33,815 bases of DNA from Porogramme epimiltina. Its lineage: Eukaryota; Basidiomycota; Agaricomycetes; Polyporales; Polyporaceae. Made by a program: the position numbers and the translations under genes. The notes under the pieces were generated by a model that was given only the letters and a program-made list of their open reading frames with translations, searched no databases and was not told the DNA's origin. Shown one piece after another: positions 30,584-33,815 of this stretch. The stretch spans positions 1-33,815 of the forward strand of contig FTLJ01000095.1 of the NCBI GenBank assembly GCA_900155495.1, given 5' to 3'. Within the stretch, counting starts at the first letter, position 1. Every line of letters starts with the position of its first letter.

Positions 30584-32026
30584 CTATCGCGCCGGTCGAG
30601 GACCATGTGGTGTGGGCGGCGGCGTAGGCAGCTGGCGAGCGTCGCGCGCGAGCCGGCCCACCCTGAGTGGTGCCCCAGGTGGAGGTAAGACTTCTGCACG
30701 AGGCGGAGGAGTGACGGAGATGCGAGGTGGGGGAACCTCTATCGCTTGGGGCGGCGGGTTGTCCAGCGGCAGGGGCGCGAGGGGCGGGAGCAGACCGTTC
30801 AGCCTCCGCCCTTGCTCGCCTCTGCCGCGCAGGCTTCCCTGCAGCTCTTCGGGTGACAGCTTCACGCGCAGCCATTCCCAAGCCGGGTCAGACCACATCT
30901 TAGTCTGGGGGTCATACGAGATGCCGCGGCCAAGGGAGGTAAAATACTGCGAAAAGGGTAGAGGTTAAGTGGGGGCGAACGGAAGAGGAGACGGCGATAC
31001 GGCACACCTTGTCATAGACTTCCCAGCGCACGCTCTCCCACGCTGGTACCCCAAGGTCATTGTTCCCAATGATACTGCAGAGCTTCTGACATACACGTTC
31101 GATGACCGTGTCATCCCAGTCGTAGTACCCATCGGCGGCCTTCTCCCCAACGGCAACGAACCTAAGGCCCTTCGCTCCCCGACCCCACTCGTCAGTGTTC
31201 CTATACGGCGTGCGAGGGATTTTTGCGAGTTCATCGCGCAGTATAGTGACACGTATAACCCCGAACTCGCGAGTCTCCGGACGGCTAGGGTAGAGTTCCG
31301 GCCTATCCAGGAAAAACGCACACGCAGAGTTCATCGCGGCGGCACGTGAGTGAGCCGAGTTAGCCATGGAGGAAACGCGATCGAAAACAGAATTGCAAGC
31401 CCTCCACAGCCATGGTGGAAGCCTTTCCTTAGCGGGAAGAAGGCTCGAGGACAATGCAAGATCACGTTCTCGTAACACTGGCCGTGTCCCCTTGAGGTCA
31501 TATAACCGACCAGGATCGTAGTCGTAAGGGCAGAAGAACTTTGACTGGGGGTGTTTTTTGAGATAAGAATCCTTGAGCTTCCTGAGGCTAAATGATGAGG
31601 GCCGCTGTTAGCTGGCGATACTGTAAACACATGCTGCGAAGCACCACGTACTGGTTCCAATACCCCACTGGTCCGCCGTGGATCTCCCAGGCCCTCCATT
31701 CGACTTCCCTCTCGTTGTGCGCGAGAAATGAGTAGTAGGGCTCCTCTCTCCTGCGAAGTTTATGGGTCAATCTTAGGCGATGGATGAGGTATCCATCGTT
31801 GGTGCTTACTCGATCTTTGTGGATTGAATACCTTTCACGTCCGAAGCGGACATATGGTAGAGTTTAGTGATCATGTTTTTGCTGATCTGTAGCACATGTA
31901 TGAGGGTCACTTCCACTACTCTGCGTTTTCGGAGATGCTTACCGTTTGGCTGGAAGGGATGCCGCTCACCCAAAGGTACGTCTCAGTCGGAGGATGGCGA
32001 CAGGCCACTCTGTTCTGCTTGGACAT
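30584..32026 (-). CDS. C2: uncharacterised protein with proline-rich tail, paralog of C1
   Basis: Five exons (32026-31943, 31886-31810, 31771-31652, 31587-31008, 30946-30584) give 407 residues. I found the first exons by lining up with C1: TYLWVSGIPSSQT matches DKFGWVSQVPHENL, and LYHMSASDVKGI matches QYRLTDTQVRQV. WRAWEIHGGPVGYWN, LPPWLWRACNSVFDRV, YYDWDDTVIERVCQKLCSII, VRWEVYDK and YDPQTKMWSDPAWEWL follow in C1 order. The tail from about residue 320 is Pro-rich (PPLAPLPLDNPPP, VPPPRISVTPPPRAE) and has no match in C1, which stops soon after SLRGR. All four intron phases (0, 2, 2, 0) equal those of C1. Intron 2 is only 38 bp. The start at 32026 is the only in-frame ATG after an upstream stop. 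No known domain recognised; function unknown. Confidence 0.66.
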
Positions 32027-33057
32027 CCTGCCAGTAGTAGCAGCAATGAGCTATAAGGACCGACGTCAGCATGCCGAATACAGATCGAAAGCGAAGAGAA
32101 GATGAACGTGGGACTCCAGGAAATAACGATGCCCCGGACGATGTAGGAGAAACAAGAGTTGCTATGGAAAGCCTAATGCTGGAGGAGGTGTGACTACGGT
32201 CTCTAGTACTCACTTATAGAATGTCCGTTAGTTCGACGTATATCTCACAACCTTCGAGACGCCTCTCAATTGGAGCTGAGCGGGATGCGAGCCCCGGGGT
32301 GGAGGTACTGGAGCGATGGATGAGATAGAGACCAGCAGTGCGCTGCAGCCGTCACTATGGGATGCCCCTTATATGCGCGCTCAACTCGGCATTTCGTGGG
32401 GCGTATCATTTACAGCTATACCCGCAAATGTAAGCATAAGCCACCATCTATCACCAGCATATACGGGAAATGCCACATCTTGGATAGGTCACCTCACCGC
32501 AGGTCCCGCACAGGTGACCTGCGGTGACGTGCAGAGTGACAGATTCCTGCGGTACACGTCCTAAGCCCCGACAGAGGAGCCTCACCGGCGGGGTGAGGTC
32601 CAGAGGGGCCTGATGCAAGAATGCCCAAGGCGTGACCCAAGGGTTCGCATATAATCGACCCCACGACATAGAGATTGTAGCGTAAAATCGCCCACTAGAC
32701 GTCCACGACGCAGGGCGAATGATAATTCTCAATGGCAGAACTCACGAACAGCATCCCTTTTGTCCTGCAATGCGGCTGTCACGCCACATCTCACCAGCCA
32801 AGCACGTACTTGGACGTGATTGTTCCCAGGTTGGTAGACATTTGAAGTTGCGTGTACGTAAATCTGTTTAGAAAAGTGCCGTTCATCAGGGGTCTGTATT
32901 GCCTAGAGGTAGGATTATCAGGTTCTGGGCTCGTCACAGGGACAGGCGTATGATACTGACGCATGTTTGTCTGCTAGTTATCTCTCGGAACACAGTCGTC
33001 CTCCTGAAATGATACTCTCACGTTGTTTGGCAGTGAGAGCGGGCGGACAGTTTGAGT
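32027..33057. other. Gene-free region
   Basis: No convincing gene. A palindromic stretch around 32500-32525 (AGGTCACC...AGGTGACCT) is noted separately. The short open frames here share no features with each other or with known families. Confidence 0.45.
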
Positions 33058-33815
33058 TCAGACTCCGATCAAAGGGGTGGCTGTCAAAGGCGCCTGCACT
33101 GGCCGCCCACGTGGCGCGGCAGGTGAACTTGTCTCTTCCAGGCTAGCCTTCGTCATCGTCACGCTCGGCGCAAAGACGCGTATCCCTTCGGCAGCCACCC
33201 AGATCAACTGTATGAACGCCAAAATCGTCATACAATTTGTCTCGATGGCGAAGTCGAACATATCTGGGATTTATGTCGTTGTGCTCGCGTGAATCAGAGA
33301 TTCTAGCGGGCTTGTAAGATGTGAGTTGTAGACACCTTCTACATGCTCTGGGTACTAATATAACCAGGATGAGATTTCGCTCAGAGCCCAGAGTTCAAAG
33401 CTGATCCTCGGTGACCCTACGCCGAGCCGCTCATCAGGTTTGACCATTAGGCCCTTCTTCGCTAGGTTCAGGAACTTCCCCACAGACAGTCGATCTCATT
33501 GCCGCACTGCCATCACCTAGAAGCTCTTGCTATCCGAGATCTAGTATGCGTGATAACGGGGACATGATCGCAGAACTGTAGGTGAGCCGCTGAGCGCTCC
33601 GAAGCTGAGTGTACTGACGTTACATAGTCCCTCCACAGTAGACCACATTCCAAGTTCTGCTGCCGCAATCTTGGTTAAAAATGCATCTTCTTCAAGAAGC
33701 CCACTCGCGAACCAGTGGTCGGTGGCATGTCGTGGACAACACTGGACTCCTTGATCGACTTGCATGCGAGGTAAGGTAGGGCTCAAGCAAAATCGACCAA
33801 GGGGTGTCACAGCGT
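33058..33815 (-). other. Protein-like stretches, possible partial gene entering from the right edge
   Basis: Three minus-strand stretches read like real protein rather than chance. WFASGLLEEDAFLTKIAAAE lies near 33640-33720, KFLNLAKKGLMVKPDERLGV with ISFELWAL after it lies near 33385-33480, and MFDFAIETNCMTILAFIQL with IWVAAEGIR, a probable membrane segment, lies near 33170-33261. The last is preceded by a good acceptor (ATCCCAG). I could not join them with consistent donor sites, and stops intervene, so this is either the 3' part of an unrecognised membrane-protein gene or a decayed copy. No family name is offered. Confidence 0.3.

Noticed and set aside
1..33815. CRISPR array, bacterial operon or phage features
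   Set aside because: The DNA is clearly fungal with spliced genes; no spaced array of repeats is present.

Overview
This window is nuclear DNA of a filamentous basidiomycete, probably a wood-decay agaricomycete. The genes are GC-rich and cut by many short introns (mostly 50-95 bp, GT-AG). The recognisable proteins are fungal: ROT1, the tryptophan enzyme TRP4, a secreted GH18 enzyme and fungal-type short-chain dehydrogenases (SDRs). All exon structures were built by eye from splice signals, reading-frame phase and comparison between paralogs within the window. No transcript or database support was available.

Layout. 1-1126: no gene seen. 1127-2339 (-): ROT1, a chaperone-like membrane protein, divergent from TRP4 (2930-4432, +), anthranilate phosphoribosyltransferase; they share a 590-bp promoter region. 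4433-6640: 2.2 kb without a gene. 6833-7371 (+): a 140-residue secreted protein with four cysteines. 8037-10987 (+): a 943-residue protein with a long RGG/GRG-rich region, scattered WG/GW motifs and a conserved-looking folded core. 12030-13315 (+): SDR-A1. 14433-15503 (+): GH18 enzyme. 15903-16960 (-): SDR-B1.

17.6-28.4 kb is a head-to-tail segmental duplication. Unit I (about 17600-24290) carries SDR-B2 (-) and SDR-A2 (+). Unit II (about 24295-28440) carries SDR-B3 (-) and a broken SDR-A3 (+). The spacers of the two units are homologous but diverged. Unit I has an extra 1.3-kb GGACC/GGTCC-rich insertion for which Unit II keeps the empty site. With A1 and B1, the window holds three A-type loci (one broken) and three B-type genes, so this is an expanding and decaying SDR cluster.

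28480-29841 and 30584-32026 (both -) are two adjacent paralogs, C1 and C2, of a family I do not recognise. All four intron positions and phases match between them. That comparison implies two GC-AG introns in C1 and a 38-bp intron in C2. 32.1-33.05 kb shows no gene. The last about 750 bp has protein-like stretches on the minus strand that may belong to a gene entering from the right edge.

The most unusual items are the duplicated SDR-B/SDR-A cassette with its insertion and empty site, the unrecognised C1/C2 family, and the RGG plus WG/GW protein.
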